Source: Loripinus fragilis (taxonomy: Eukaryota > Mollusca > Bivalvia > Lucinida > Lucinidae). From it: a stretch of 64,000 bases of DNA. The stretch spans positions 248,001 to 312,000 of the forward strand of contig CAXHUL010000544.1 in assembly GCA_964019695.1 (NCBI GenBank). The letters run 5' to 3'. The first letter of the stretch is position 1; every line of letters starts with the position of its first letter. The position numbers and the translations under genes were made by a program. The notes beneath the pieces are model-generated. The model was not told the origin of the DNA. It ran no database searches and saw only the letters and a program-made list of their open reading frames with translations. Below are positions 40,701 through 51,561 of the stretch, one piece after another.

Positions 40701-42899
40701 GTTCTATTCTTGCAATAGCTGTTTCTGTCTCATTGGGTTCTGTTCTTGCAATACCTGTTTCTGTCTCATTGGGTTCTATTCTTGCAATACCTCTATCTAT
40801 TTCATTGAGTTCTATTCTTGCAATACCTGTTTCTGTCTCATTGGGTTCTATTCTTGCAATACCTGTTTCTGTTTCATTGGGTTCTATTCTTGTAATACCT
40901 GTTTCTGTTTCATTGGGTTCTATTCTTGCAATACCTGTTTCTGTTTCATTGGGTTCTATTCTTACAATACCTGTTTCTGTCTCATTGGGTTCTATTCTTG
41001 CAATACCTGTTTCTGTCTCATTGGGTTCTATTCTTGCAATACCTGTTTCTGTCTCATTGGGTTCTATTCTTGCAATACCTGTTTCTGTCTCATTGGGTCC
41101 TATTCTTGCAATACCTATTTCTGTCTCATTGGGTTCTGTTCTTGCAATACCTTTTTCTGCTTCATTTCATTCTATTCTTGCAATACCTGTTTCTGTCTCA
41201 TTGGGTTCTATTTCTGCAATACCTGTTTCTGTCTCTTTGGATTCTATTCTTGCAATACCTTTTCTTTTTCATTAGGTTCTATTCTTGCAATACCTGTTTC
41301 TGTTTCATTGGGTTCTATTCTTGCAATACCTGTTTCTGTTTCATTGGGTTCTATTCTTGCAATACCTGTTTCTGTCTCATTGGGTTCTATTCTTGCAATA
41401 CCTGTTTCTGTCTCATTGGGTTCTATTCTTGCAATACCTATTTCTGTCTCATTGGGTCCTATTCTTGCAATACCTGTTTCTGTTTAATTGGGTTCTATTC
41501 TTGTAATACCTGTTTCTGTTTCATTGGGTTCTATTCTTGCAATACCTGTTTCTGTTTCATTGGGTTCTATTCTTGCAATACCTGTTTCTGTTTCATTGGG
41601 TTCTATTCTTGCAATACCTGTTTCTGTTTCATTGGGTTCTATTCTTGCAATACCTGTTTCTGTCTCATTGGGTCCTATTCTTGCAATACCTGTTTCTGTC
41701 TCATTGGGTTCTGTTCTTGCAATACCTATTTCTGTTTCATTTCATTCTATTCTTGCAATACCTGTTTCTGTCTCATTGGGTTCTATTTCTGCAATACCTG
41801 TTTCTGTCTCTTTGGATTCTATTCTTGCAATACCTTTTTCTTTTTCATTAGGTTCTATTCTTGCAATACCTGTTTCTGTTTCATTGGGTTCTATTCTTGC
41901 AATACCTGTTTCTGTCTCATTGGGTTCTATTCTTGCAATATCTGTTTCTGTCTCATTGGGTTCTATTCTTGCAATACCTGTTTCTGTCTCATTGGGTTCT
42001 ATTCTTGCAATACCTATTTCTGTCTCATTGGGTCCTATTCATGCAATACCTGTTTCTGTTTAATTGGGTTCTATTCTTGTAATACCTGTTTCTGTTTCAT
42101 TGGGCTCTATTCTTGCAATACCTGTTTCTGTTTCATTGGGTTCTATTCTTGCAATACGTGTTTCTGTTTCATTGGGTTCTATTCTTGCAATACCTGTTTC
42201 TGTTTCATTGGGTTCTATTCTTGCAATACCTATTTCTGTCTCATTGGGTTCTATTCTTGCAATACCTATTTCTGTTTCATTTCATTCTATTCTTGCAATA
42301 CCTGTTTCTGTCTCATTGGGTTCTATTTCTGCAATACCTGTTTCTGTCTCTTTGGATTCTATGCTTGCAATACCTTTTTCTTTTTCATTAGGTTCTATTC
42401 TTGCAATACCTGTTTCTGTTTCATTGGGTTCTATTCTTGCAATTACTGTTTCTGTCTCATTGGGTTCTATTCTTGCAATACCTGTTTCTGTTTCATTGGG
42501 TTCTATTCTTGCAATACCTGTTTCTGTCTCATTGGGTTCTATTCTTGCAATACCTGTTTCTGTCTCATTATGTTTTGTTCTTGCAATACCTGTTTCTGTC
42601 TTATTGGGTTCTATTCTTGCAATACCTGTTTCTGTCTCATTGGGTTCTATTCTTGCAATACCTGTTTCTGTTTCATTGGGTTCTATTCTTGCAATACCTG
42701 TTTCTGTTTCATTGGGTTCTATTCTTGCAATACCTGTTTCTGTCTCATTGGGTTCTATTCTTGCAATACCTGTTTCTGTCTCATTGGGTTCTGTTCTTGC
42801 AATACCTGTTTCTGTCTTATTGGGTTCTATTCTTGCAATACCTGTTTCTGTCTCATTGGGTTCTATTCTTGCAATACCTGTTTCTGTCTCATTGGGTTC

Positions 42900-42903
42900 T
42901 ATT
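42900..42903. repeat. Target site duplication TATT, left copy
   Basis: The four bases TATT precede the 5' LTR and are repeated at 53061-53064 after the 3' LTR. Joining the left flank (GGGTTC plus TATT) to the bases after the right TATT (CTTGCAATACC) gives a normal satellite unit, which is what a 4-bp staggered integration predicts. Confidence 0.9.
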
Positions 42904-42948
42904 TGTAAGGGACGACAATGAGCATGGAAGTCTATAATCAATAGTTTT

Positions 42949-42956
42949 TATAAAAG
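42949..42956 (+). promoter_or_regulatory. Possible TATA box in LTR
   Basis: TATAAAAG lies 46 bp into the LTR. If used, U3 would be very short. A second candidate is at 43129-43137. Choosing between them needs transcript 5' ends. Confidence 0.3.
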
Positions 42957-43128
42957 AGCAAACTTGTTAAAAAGTTTATACTTGTTAAATAGGGTGATCC
43001 CCCTTTAATAATTTGAGTTTTCTGCATAGTGAAATGACACCACTTCAAAATTATATGCCAGTCATATAAGTAGTTCCTTATATGAGACTTCAGGGAGGAC
43101 GATAAAGATCTGATTAATACCTGTTCCC

Positions 43129-43137
43129 TATTTAAGG
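43129..43137 (+). promoter_or_regulatory. Alternative TATA-like element in LTR
   Basis: TATTTAAGG lies about 225 bp into the LTR, a more usual distance for a U3 promoter than the candidate at 42949. A possible poly(A) signal follows about 150 bp downstream, which would leave room for an R region between them. Confidence 0.35.
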
Positions 43138-43281
43138 TACCATGTTTGCCTTTTCGGGAATATCCTGTTACAAGCACCATGTTTGCTTGAAACACTTTAT
43201 GTAAAAAGTACCCTTCCATCCAGTTAGGCTGTCATTGGAAACTATTGACTTAATTTGCAATTTAATGTCCACAACTCACTT

Positions 43282-43287
43282 ATTAAA
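43282..43287 (+). promoter_or_regulatory. Possible poly(A) signal ATTAAA in LTR
   Basis: ATTAAA is the common variant of AATAAA. No AATAAA was seen in the LTR. The same hexamer is at 52634-52639 in the 3' LTR, where it would act to end the genomic transcript. Confidence 0.35.
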
Positions 43288-43666
43288 TATATTGATGCTC
43301 TAACAATCTTTCTTTCACAAGCTTAAAAGCTGAACTCGGTGTCAAACTAATTTGTCTGTCCGTCTGTCTGTCTCTTTGGTCAAGCCATTAGAGTATGTGG
43401 CAAGGTAAATAGGTTGTAGTTCGCCTGTCTGTAAAGCACTGGTAGTCAGCGTTTTGGGCGCTGTTCGCTTGTGGGCACTGGCTGGGGCCGAGCGAATAGA
43501 ACCTTCATGCTACTGTTTCTTCAAAACAGACAGTGACAAGGCAAGTTAGAGTGACATAGCGGGTATTTGGCCTCCCTTTAAGTTTACTTATTTGGGTGCT
43601 CTCACCTAACAGGACTGGCAGTCTGTTGCCTGTGAGCATCTTGATACAGTGAGTAGGTCACGGCCA

Positions 43667-43686
43667 TTACAATTTTGGAGGTCGCC
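43667..43686 (+). repeat. Imperfect copy of the LTR end plus PBS inside the LTR
   Basis: TTACAATTTTGG at 43667-43678 repeats exactly at 43689-43700, where it spans the true LTR end and the first bases of the PBS. The following bases are similar (AGGTCGCC here, GGGCTCGTCC at the PBS). The 22-bp offset copy is also inside the 3' LTR, so it is a fixed part of the LTR. Confidence 0.75.
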
Positions 43687-43697
43687 CGTTACAATTT

Positions 43698-43710
43698 TGG
43701 GGGCTCGTCC
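43698..43710 (+). other. Primer-binding site, tRNA-Pro type
   Basis: TGGGGGCTCGTCC begins four bases after the LTR end and is complementary over 13 nt to the usual 3' end of tRNA-Pro including CCA. The same 13 bases start the proline PBS of murine-leukaemia-type retroviruses. The match stops after 13 nt, where ATTC follows. The site primes minus-strand DNA synthesis. Confidence 0.85.
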
Positions 43711-43728
43711 ATTCTTTTAAGTAGAAAG

Positions 43729-45981
43729 ATGTCTGAGAATAAGAATGTAGAAGATATATATGCTGACAAAATGTACATGCATGACTATGCTTTACCAGTC
43801 AGTACAGGTAGTAGTGAATCAGTCATGCATCAAAATGCAGATATAAGAGAAAATCATGATTTTGCTTATTCACAACCTGACACAGTAGGTGCTAGGCCAA
43901 AGCAATATACATGCACATCAACTCCTGTCAAATTTACACCTGAAGACAGTGTTTTTTCTCATACAGTAGAGCAGCCTGAAAGTAAGTCAAAATTTGAATT
44001 CTTAATGCAACAACAATTGGAAAAGATCAATTCCGTGACAAAACAATATGACAAAATTGCTTCAGCATTCGAAGATGCTTTAAGTCTCTATGATGACAAC
44101 GAAGCTGGCTTGAGTATAAACTCGATTGAGGATATTAAGCCTGCCTTAAGTGCTGGCACTTCAAAACATCCTGAATCGAAACCAGCTCCTATAGTAAAGT
44201 TTCATTCTCCTGCTATGGTTGATGGGTCACAGTATCACAAAGCAGCAAATGATGAATGCAAAACTATAGCAAGTAGCCTTAAACTGCAGTCTGATATACC
44301 AGGTATATACAACAATGCAACACAAATGCATAGCACGCAGGTTTATAATACGCATTCAAAGCATTCAAGTGTGATTCCGTTGACAGCTAATGTAGACATT
44401 AAAAATACAGAACAGCAATCACATCTCGGGTCGCAAACAACCAAATCGCTTGGTAAACCATCACAGTCTTCTAAACCCAATGTAACGCTAGCAACACAGA
44501 ACATGAACACTTACTGTCCTGCTAATGATCAAATGCATGTTGGGGTACAGATTAACAAAGAAAATCAGCTAACATCAGACTATAGTATGTATAGCATGTC
44601 AAACAATAACCAACCACATTCTAATGGAGTTAGCAATAGCATGTGCAATACCTACAAAGTAATGCAGTCAAGCAATGTTAACATGCTAAGCACTCAACCA
44701 CTTTATACTACAAGCAACCTTTATCATGCTAGTGGATGCAATAATAACATAGCACCACCTTTAGCATGCTTTACATCTAGCCAACATCAACCGCTTTATA
44801 CTACCAGCAGCCTTTATCATGCTAGTGATGGCAATGTTCCACCTTTAGCATGCTTTACATCTAGCCATCATCAACCGCTTTATACTACCAGCAGCCTTTA
44901 TCATGCTAGTGATGGCAATGTTCCACCTTCAGCATGCTTTACATCTAGCCAACATCAACCGCTTTATACTACCAGCAGCCTTTATCATGCTAGTGGATGT
45001 AATGATCGCACTGTTCCACCTTTAACATGCCTAAGCTACAGTACCCCTAGCTTAAGAAGTACTAATGTTACTTCAGCTAATCCATTATGCATAACTAGTA
45101 ATACCCCACCAATTGGTAGTAATATTACTCAAAATCAAGGCCCACTTCAATTTAAAAGAAAAGAAAAAGAACCAGATAAGTTTGATGGCAGAAATGTAGA
45201 ATGGAGAGACTATATTGTTCATTTTGAAAAAGTTGCAATGTGGAATAATTGGCATGACAGTGAGAAAGCCCAACAATTAGCAATGTGCTTGCGGGGACAG
45301 GCTCAAAAACTATTAGGACAACTTAGGCCAAGTGAACTTAATGATTTTGAACAGCTAAAAAGAGTGTTAACTCAACGATATGACCCACAAGAAAGAAGCG
45401 TAGCATATCGTTGTGAATTCCGTTCTCGTAAACGACAGAAGAATGAAAGTCCATCTGACTTTGCTTATGCTTTACGAAGACTAGTATCGCTAGCGTTTCC
45501 TGAAATGCCTTATGACTGTAGAGAGATAAACGTTCTTGAACAGTACTTGAGTACTCTAGGAACATCTGAACTAAAAGAGCATGTGCTCTTTAAAAATCCA
45601 AAATCAGTAGATGAAGCAATAGCATACACTGTAGAATATGAGGCAGTTAAGGGTTGTCAATTTTTCCCTTCAAAACCAGCAAATCAACAAGAGGAAGGAT
45701 ACGTACAAGCAATAAAACACAACACTTCAATGGCTGAACAAACTTCATATAATCAGTCTGATTTAAACAAATTAATCCAAACTCTAAATGAATCAGTAGA
45801 AAAGTGGAATCAAACACTTCAAAAATTGTCAAGAGCTAACACAAATAGGTCACGTAAACGACAATTAGATTACTCTAATTATACATGCTTTAATTGCGAA
45901 GAAACAGGCCATATAGCAAGAAATTGTCCAAATAAAACTAAACAGAACAACAGACAGTCAACACCAAAGTCGGAAAACTAG
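43729..45981 (+). CDS. gag: Gag polyprotein (capsid and nucleocapsid)
   Basis: The 750-aa product would form the retrotransposon particle. I chose the ATG at 43729 because it is the first real ATG after the PBS; the frame is open further upstream only from a TTG. Residues 1 to about 480 are polar and low-complexity, rich in Ser, Asn, Gln and Thr, with four copies of a 28-31 residue repeat at about 323-436 marked by QPLYTTSSLYHAS. A typical Ty3/gypsy capsid region follows at about 480-650, starting at FDGRNVEWRDYIVHF and including an RSRKRQKNESPSDFAYALR stretch. One CCHC zinc knuckle, C-X2-C-X4-H-X4-C, is at residues 720-733 (45886-45927) and should bind the RNA. Gag ends with TAG at 45979-45981 and overlaps the pol frame by 40 nt. 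The 480-aa N-terminal extension is unusually long for such a gag. Confidence 0.93.
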   Translation: MSENKNVEDIYADKMYMHDYALPVSTGSSESVMHQNADIRENHDFAYSQPDTVGARPKQYTCTSTPVKFTPEDSVFSHTVEQPESKSKFEFLMQQQLEKINSVTKQYDKIASAFEDALSLYDDNEAGLSINSIEDIKPALSAGTSKHPESKPAPIVKFHSPAMVDGSQYHKAANDECKTIASSLKLQSDIPGIYNNATQMHSTQVYNTHSKHSSVIPLTANVDIKNTEQQSHLGSQTTKSLGKPSQSSKPNVTLATQNMNTYCPANDQMHVGVQINKENQLTSDYSMYSMSNNNQPHSNGVSNSMCNTYKVMQSSNVNMLSTQPLYTTSNLYHASGCNNNIAPPLACFTSSQHQPLYTTSSLYHASDGNVPPLACFTSSHHQPLYTTSSLYHASDGNVPPSACFTSSQHQPLYTTSSLYHASGCNDRTVPPLTCLSYSTPSLRSTNVTSANPLCITSNTPPIGSNITQNQGPLQFKRKEKEPDKFDGRNVEWRDYIVHFEKVAMWNNWHDSEKAQQLAMCLRGQAQKLLGQLRPSELNDFEQLKRVLTQRYDPQERSVAYRCEFRSRKRQKNESPSDFAYALRRLVSLAFPEMPYDCREINVLEQYLSTLGTSELKEHVLFKNPKSVDEAIAYTVEYEAVKGCQFFPSKPANQQEEGYVQAIKHNTSMAEQTSYNQSDLNKLIQTLNESVEKWNQTLQKLSRANTNRSRKRQLDYSNYTCFNCEETGHIARNCPNKTKQNNRQSTPKSEN
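44695..45036 (+). repeat. In-frame minisatellite within gag (four 84-93 bp copies)
   Basis: Copies begin at 44695, 44788, 44872 and 44956 with CAACCRCTTTATACTAC and keep the reading frame, giving 28-31 aa repeats containing LYTTSSLYHAS and a PPLACF motif. The middle copies are nearly identical, which suggests recent expansion. Confidence 0.9.
45942..45981 (+). other. gag-pol overlap, likely -1 frameshift region
   Basis: The pol frame is open from 45942, after a TAA at 45939-45941, and gag stops at 45981, so the frames overlap by 40 nt. Pol is in the -1 frame relative to gag. A possible slip site is GGAAAAC at 45972-45978, just before the gag stop (read as GAA AAC TAG in gag). It is not a canonical X XXY YYZ heptamer because the P-site pairing would be poor. 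Readthrough of the gag TAG cannot yield pol because the frames differ. Confidence 0.5.
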
Positions 45982-48575
45982 ATCAGGCTGACCTTGAGGC
46001 CAAAAGGCCAGCCTCTGCGAATGAATCTGACTTAAAGCGGCCACATATCAATAAGATTTCAAACTCAAGTCTTCTAGCAAAAGCAATCATAAATGGTCAA
46101 ACACATAAGCTAATGGTTGATACAGGCTTGTCAACTACACTGTTGTCAACCAGTACAGTATATCAGCTGTTTGGTAACTTAAAAGAGGTACAATCTACCG
46201 ATACCTCATGTAACCTTACCTCAGTTGATGGTACACCTTTAGATATCAAAGGAAAGTTAAACTTACAGTTTAATCTAGGTGACCTCATGTTTCAGCATGA
46301 ATTTCTTGTTGCTGACATTGATTTAACAGGTATTTTAGGGTTAGACTTCTTAGAGCAGTATGATATTGTCATCAAAATATCAAGTGGAACTTTACAGATA
46401 GGTGATAAAAGCATTGAATTGGAACGTAATGACTCTGAAAAGTGTGCCAGGGTAAAACTTTCTAAAAGAATCGTTGTTCCTCCAGAATCTGAAATGGTGG
46501 TGAAAGCTTATGTCAAAGGTAGCCACTTGGTTTCAGATAGTGAAGTTATGTTGGAACCTTATAAGGTTTTAGGCACTAAAGGTCTTTTAGTTTCTAATTC
46601 AATAGTAGAACCAAATAACGTATTATGCTCTGTCATAAATGTAACAAAGAAACCTGTCATTGTAAAACAGCACACACTTGTAGGCAGTTTGACACCAGTA
46701 GATAATATCAAACAATTTCAGTCGATTGATGACGAAAAGGCTAGCATGCCTACAGGTCCCAATCAAGTTCCACAGCATTTACAACCATTACTTGATAGTG
46801 CTTCTGAAACATTAACAAACGAGCAGCAAGAATCACTTAGTGCATTACTCATAGAATTCCAAGATATTTTTATGGGTCCTGATGGCAAATTAGGACGAAC
46901 TGACCTAGTTAAACACACAATTGATACAGGCAATGCAAAACCCATAAAGATACCTCCTAGAAGAGTTCCTCAAAAACAAAAACAAACAATTGAAAAAGAA
47001 ATTAACAGTATGCTTGAAAATGATATCATAGAACCTAGTACAAGCCCTTGGTCTTCACCTATTCTTTTGGCAACGAAAAAGGATGGCTCAATTCGTTTTT
47101 GCATAGACTACAGACGCTTAAATGCCGTTACAGTCAAGGACGCATATCCTTTGCCTAGAATAGATGATTCATTTGATGCTCTTTCTGGATCTAAATGGTT
47201 TAGCACGCTCGATTTAGCTTCTGGCTATTGGCAAGCAGAAATTATTGAATCAGATCGACCTAAAACAGCATTTTCTAGTCAGAAAGGTCTCTTTCAATTT
47301 AAAGTTCTACCGTTTGGTCTTTCTAACGCTCCTGCAGTCTTTGAACGACTTATGGAACTGGTACTTAGAGGTCTAAATTGGGACAAATGCTTATGTTACT
47401 TGGATGACATAATAGTGTTTGGAAAAACTTTTGAAGGGGGTCTACAAAACTTGAAAAGTGTTTTCCAAAGGTTCAGAGGTGCAAATCTAAAATTGAAACC
47501 TTCCAAGTGTTCTCTCTTTCAAACCAGTTGTAATTTTCTTGGTCACGTAGTATCAGAATCAGGAATTTCTTGTGATCATAAAAAGATTGAATCAATACAA
47601 GACTGGCCAGTTCCAGCAAACGTTTCAGAAGTCAAAAGTTTTTTAGGTTTAGTAGGGTATTACAGAAGATTTATTAAATGTTTTTCAACAATAGCTTTTC
47701 CTCTTACTGAGCTCACACATAAAGCCAAAGACTTCATATGGACTGATGCTTGTCAGAAAGCATATGAAACGTTAAAACAGGCCTTAGTTAGTGATCCCAT
47801 CTTAGCATATCCAACTGAAAATGAAGATTTCATACTAGACACTGATGCCAGTTCTTATGGAATTGGGGCAGTTCTAGCACAAGTGCAGTCTGGTGAAGAA
47901 AAAGTAATTGCATATGCAAGTCGTACGTTAAGTAAGACACAGCAAAGATATTGCACTACTTATAGAGAATTGCTAGCAGTGATTACCTTTGTTAAACACT
48001 TTAGACATTACTTGTCGGGGAGAAAATTCAAAATTAGGACTGATCATTCTTCTTTGAAATGGATACAGAATTTTAAAAATCCTGAAGGTATGATAGCACG
48101 ATGGCTCAGTGTATTGTCTACATATGATTTTGACATAGAATATCGCCGTGGATCAGCTCACACTAATGCAGATGCTATGTCTAGGAAACCACACCGTAAA
48201 TGCAAAAACCAAAACTGTTCAGATTGTACACCACTACAACAAAGCATCACTCAAAAGGTACCTGAGGCTGTACCTGTACACAAGGATACGTTGAGTAACT
48301 CTAAAGGTACTGTAATGCCTGTTGTTGCTTTAACAGATTCTGATCTAAATTATGACCACTATAACACAACTGATAGTTCCAATGAAATGAGAGAATTTCA
48401 ATTGCAACAAAACTTATGGGTTCAAACCTGGTCAAATGAACAGATTCAAAAATGGCAAGCACTAGACAAAGCAATTAGCAGGATTATAAGCTTAAAACAA
48501 AATTATGAAAAACAGCCTTCTAGAGATACCATTGCAGGTGATAGTGTAGACGTCAAACGTCTTTGGTCTGTTTGA
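45942..48575 (+). CDS. pol: Pol, first part: protease, reverse transcriptase and RNase H (ends at premature TGA)
   Basis: The frame is open from 45942, with the first ATG at 46113; residues here are numbered from that ATG. Protease: the active-site triad DTG is at residues 3-5 (46119-46127), so the domain starts upstream of the ATG and expression must come from a gag-pol fusion. Reverse transcriptase: a FCIDYRRLN motif starts near 329, the motif A Asp is 367 in LDLASGYWQ, and the motif C YLDD is 429-432 (47397-47408). RNase H: catalytic candidates are D578 (DTDAS), E619 (YRELLAV), D644 (RTDHSSL) and D687 (NADAMSR). These match Ty3/gypsy pol. The frame ends at a TGA at 48573-48575, codon 821, but continues without another stop into integrase, so this is one polyprotein gene with a nonsense codon, most simply TGG to TGA at a position where related elements have Trp. 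Integrase would be lost unless the stop is read through. Confidence 0.93.
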   Translation, partial: TEQQTVNTKVGKLDQADLEAKRPASANESDLKRPHINKISNSSLLAKAIINGQTHKLMVDTGLSTTLLSTSTVYQLFGNLKEVQSTDTSCNLTSVDGTPLDIKGKLNLQFNLGDLMFQHEFLVADIDLTGILGLDFLEQYDIVIKISSGTLQIGDKSIELERNDSEKCARVKLSKRIVVPPESEMVVKAYVKGSHLVSDSEVMLEPYKVLGTKGLLVSNSIVEPNNVLCSVINVTKKPVIVKQHTLVGSLTPVDNIKQFQSIDDEKASMPTGPNQVPQHLQPLLDSASETLTNEQQESLSALLIEFQDIFMGPDGKLGRTDLVKHTIDTGNAKPIKIPPRRVPQKQKQTIEKEINSMLENDIIEPSTSPWSSPILLATKKDGSIRFCIDYRRLNAVTVKDAYPLPRIDDSFDALSGSKWFSTLDLASGYWQAEIIESDRPKTAFSSQKGLFQFKVLPFGLSNAPAVFERLMELVLRGLNWDKCLCYLDDIIVFGKTFEGGLQNLKSVFQRFRGANLKLKPSKCSLFQTSCNFLGHVVSESGISCDHKKIESIQDWPVPANVSEVKSFLGLVGYYRRFIKCFSTIAFPLTELTHKAKDFIWTDACQKAYETLKQALVSDPILAYPTENEDFILDTDASSYGIGAVLAQVQSGEEKVIAYASRTLSKTQQRYCTTYRELLAVITFVKHFRHYLSGRKFKIRTDHSSLKWIQNFKNPEGMIARWLSVLSTYDFDIEYRRGSAHTNADAMSRKPHRKCKNQNCSDCTPLQQSITQKVPEAVPVHKDTLSNSKGTVMPVVALTDSDLNYDHYNTTDSSNEMREFQLQQNLWVQTWSNEQIQKWQALDKAISRIISLKQNYEKQPSRDTIAGDSVDVKRLWSV

Positions 48576-49880
48576 AATCATTTAGAACTTGAGGATGACA
48601 TTTTAAAATACAAATGGTACAATACTGCCACTGACACAACTCAACATTTACTACTAGCCCCTCAAGGAATCAGAAAAATAATCTTTGAGAAATTACACTG
48701 TGATAGGACAGCTGGTCACTTTGGGAGACGCCGTACAACAGAAGCTGTACGCCGTCGCTTTTATTGGCCTGGTATGTCAAGCCATATTAGACGATGGTTA
48801 AACCAATGTGATTTGTGTGCACGGAGAAAACCAGGTCCAGGAAAAGGGAAATCGCCTTTGCAGCAGTCTAAGTCCACATTGTCCCGTATTGCGATTGACA
48901 TACTAGAATGCCCACAGTCAAGCAGTGGAATTTCATATGTAATAGTAGTTTGTGACTATTTCACAAAGTGGGTTGAGGCATATCCAGTACCAAATCACAC
49001 TGCTTTAACTGTTGCAGATAAACTAGTCAATGAGTTTATTTCTCGATTTGGTGTACCATTAGAAATCCACACAGATCAAGGAAGGGAGTTTGAATCAATA
49101 CTTTTCTCAAGACTTTGTGAGGTGTTAGAAATAAAGAAAACTAGGACTACACCATATCATCCCCAGTCTGATGGGTTAGTTGAACGATTCAACAGAACCC
49201 TCTTACAAATGCTATCAATATACGTCAATAAATACAATTCTGACTGGGATGAACAACTCCCATTTGTTCTCATGGCTTACAGATCAACCATTCATGAAAG
49301 CACTGGCTGCAGTCCAAATTTGCTGATGTTGAACAGGGAATGTTCTCTTCCTGTGGACATCATGGCAGGAAATCCCCCAGGGCACAATAGCACACCTTGC
49401 CAAGTTCAATACATAGAATGGTTAACATTTACAATGTCAAAAACACATGACTTTGCTCTCAAAAACCTAGAGCAAGCTGCAAGTAAACAGAAGAAATATT
49501 ATGATGTAGGCCTTAAAGTAAGACAGTATAAACCAGATCAGTATGTGTGGAGATGGTATCCTCCTGCTGCAGGACCTAAAATAAGTTTAGGTTGGACAGG
49601 TCCCTACAAAGTACTGAATAGAATGTCCAGCGTGACATACAAAGTACAAAGAGACCCTGCAACAAACCCGATAGGTGCACATGTGGATGACTTGAAGCCA
49701 TATCTAGGTGAAGGCACACCTTCTAATTGGCAGCATGCGCAATCCGATATACATTCAGCTGTAGGCACAGAAGACTTACATACTGTTGATACAAAAGAAG
49801 CTAACACCACTGACAATACCGAACCATATTATACCAGATATGGACGCCCAGTGATTCCACCAGTTCAATTTACATCTTAA
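48576..49880 (+). pseudogene. pol: Pol, second part: integrase, cut off from upstream pol by a TGA
   Basis: It continues pol in the same frame directly after the TGA, and the first ATG is at 48774, already inside the zinc-binding region, so it is unlikely to be translated as an independent integrase. The HHCC zinc domain has His codons at 48696 and 48717 and Cys codons at 48807 and 48816 (H-X6-H-X29-C-X2-C). The catalytic triad is D at 48897, D at 49074 (HTDQGREF) and E at 49182 (VERFNRTL), with the D-X58-D-X35-E spacing standard for retroviral and Ty3-type integrases. A GPY/F module follows, with GPY at 49599-49607. No chromodomain is visible; the last ~70 residues are polar. The role is insertion of the cDNA into chromosomes. 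All catalytic residues remain, so the TGA is the only visible defect. Confidence 0.9.
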
Positions 49881-51408
<1,528 letters not shown>

Positions 51409-51550
51409 ACTATTTATGGACTGGTAACATCTCTAGTATCAAAAAGATGCTCGTCGTATCGATGTATGCTTTTGATGTTACTTACTCCACATATATTTCA
51501 GTGTAATAATAATTTAAAAAAAATCTATATAACAAGTATTTTAATACTTC

Positions 51551-51561
51551 CAGACTTCTAG
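51551..51561 (+). promoter_or_regulatory. Possible splice acceptor before the third ORF
   Basis: A T-rich run ending ACTTCCAG (AG at 51552-51553) and a second AG at 51560-51561 directly precede the ATG at 51562. Retroviral env genes in the same position are made from spliced mRNA, so a subgenomic transcript is plausible here. No donor was identified. Confidence 0.25.

Larger units (their letters stand above)
26055..42903 (-). repeat. 36-bp satellite array, right arm, part 1 (inverted)
   Basis: The same 36-bp satellite runs here in the opposite orientation, so the plus strand is pyrimidine-rich and reads GGTTCTATTCTTGCAATACC in most units. The same variant cassettes are found in reverse order. 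A rare variant with CTTCTTCCTGTTTTATTTC occurs at about 27310, 30945, 32937 and 36210, and a 12-bp partial-unit insertion (ATTGGGTTCTATTGGG) at about 31397 and 36656. No gene is seen. Confidence 0.97.
42904..43693 (+). repeat. 5' long terminal repeat (790 bp)
   Basis: It starts TGTAAGGGACGACAATG and ends CCGTTACA, so the termini are the inverted pair TGTAA/TTACA with the canonical TG...CA. It matches 52256-53060 with about seven substitutions by eye and lacks a 15-bp segment that the 3' copy has after position 43318. It holds a pyrimidine-rich (GTCT)n tract near 43355-43377. A 93-codon open frame on the minus strand (42938-43219) is conserved between the LTRs only because the LTRs are near-identical; I do not call it a gene. 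Confidence 0.96.

Noticed and set aside
42938..43219. 93-codon minus-strand frame repeated exactly at 52290-52571
   Set aside because: It lies inside the LTRs, which are near-identical because they were copies at insertion, so conservation between the two gives no evidence of coding.
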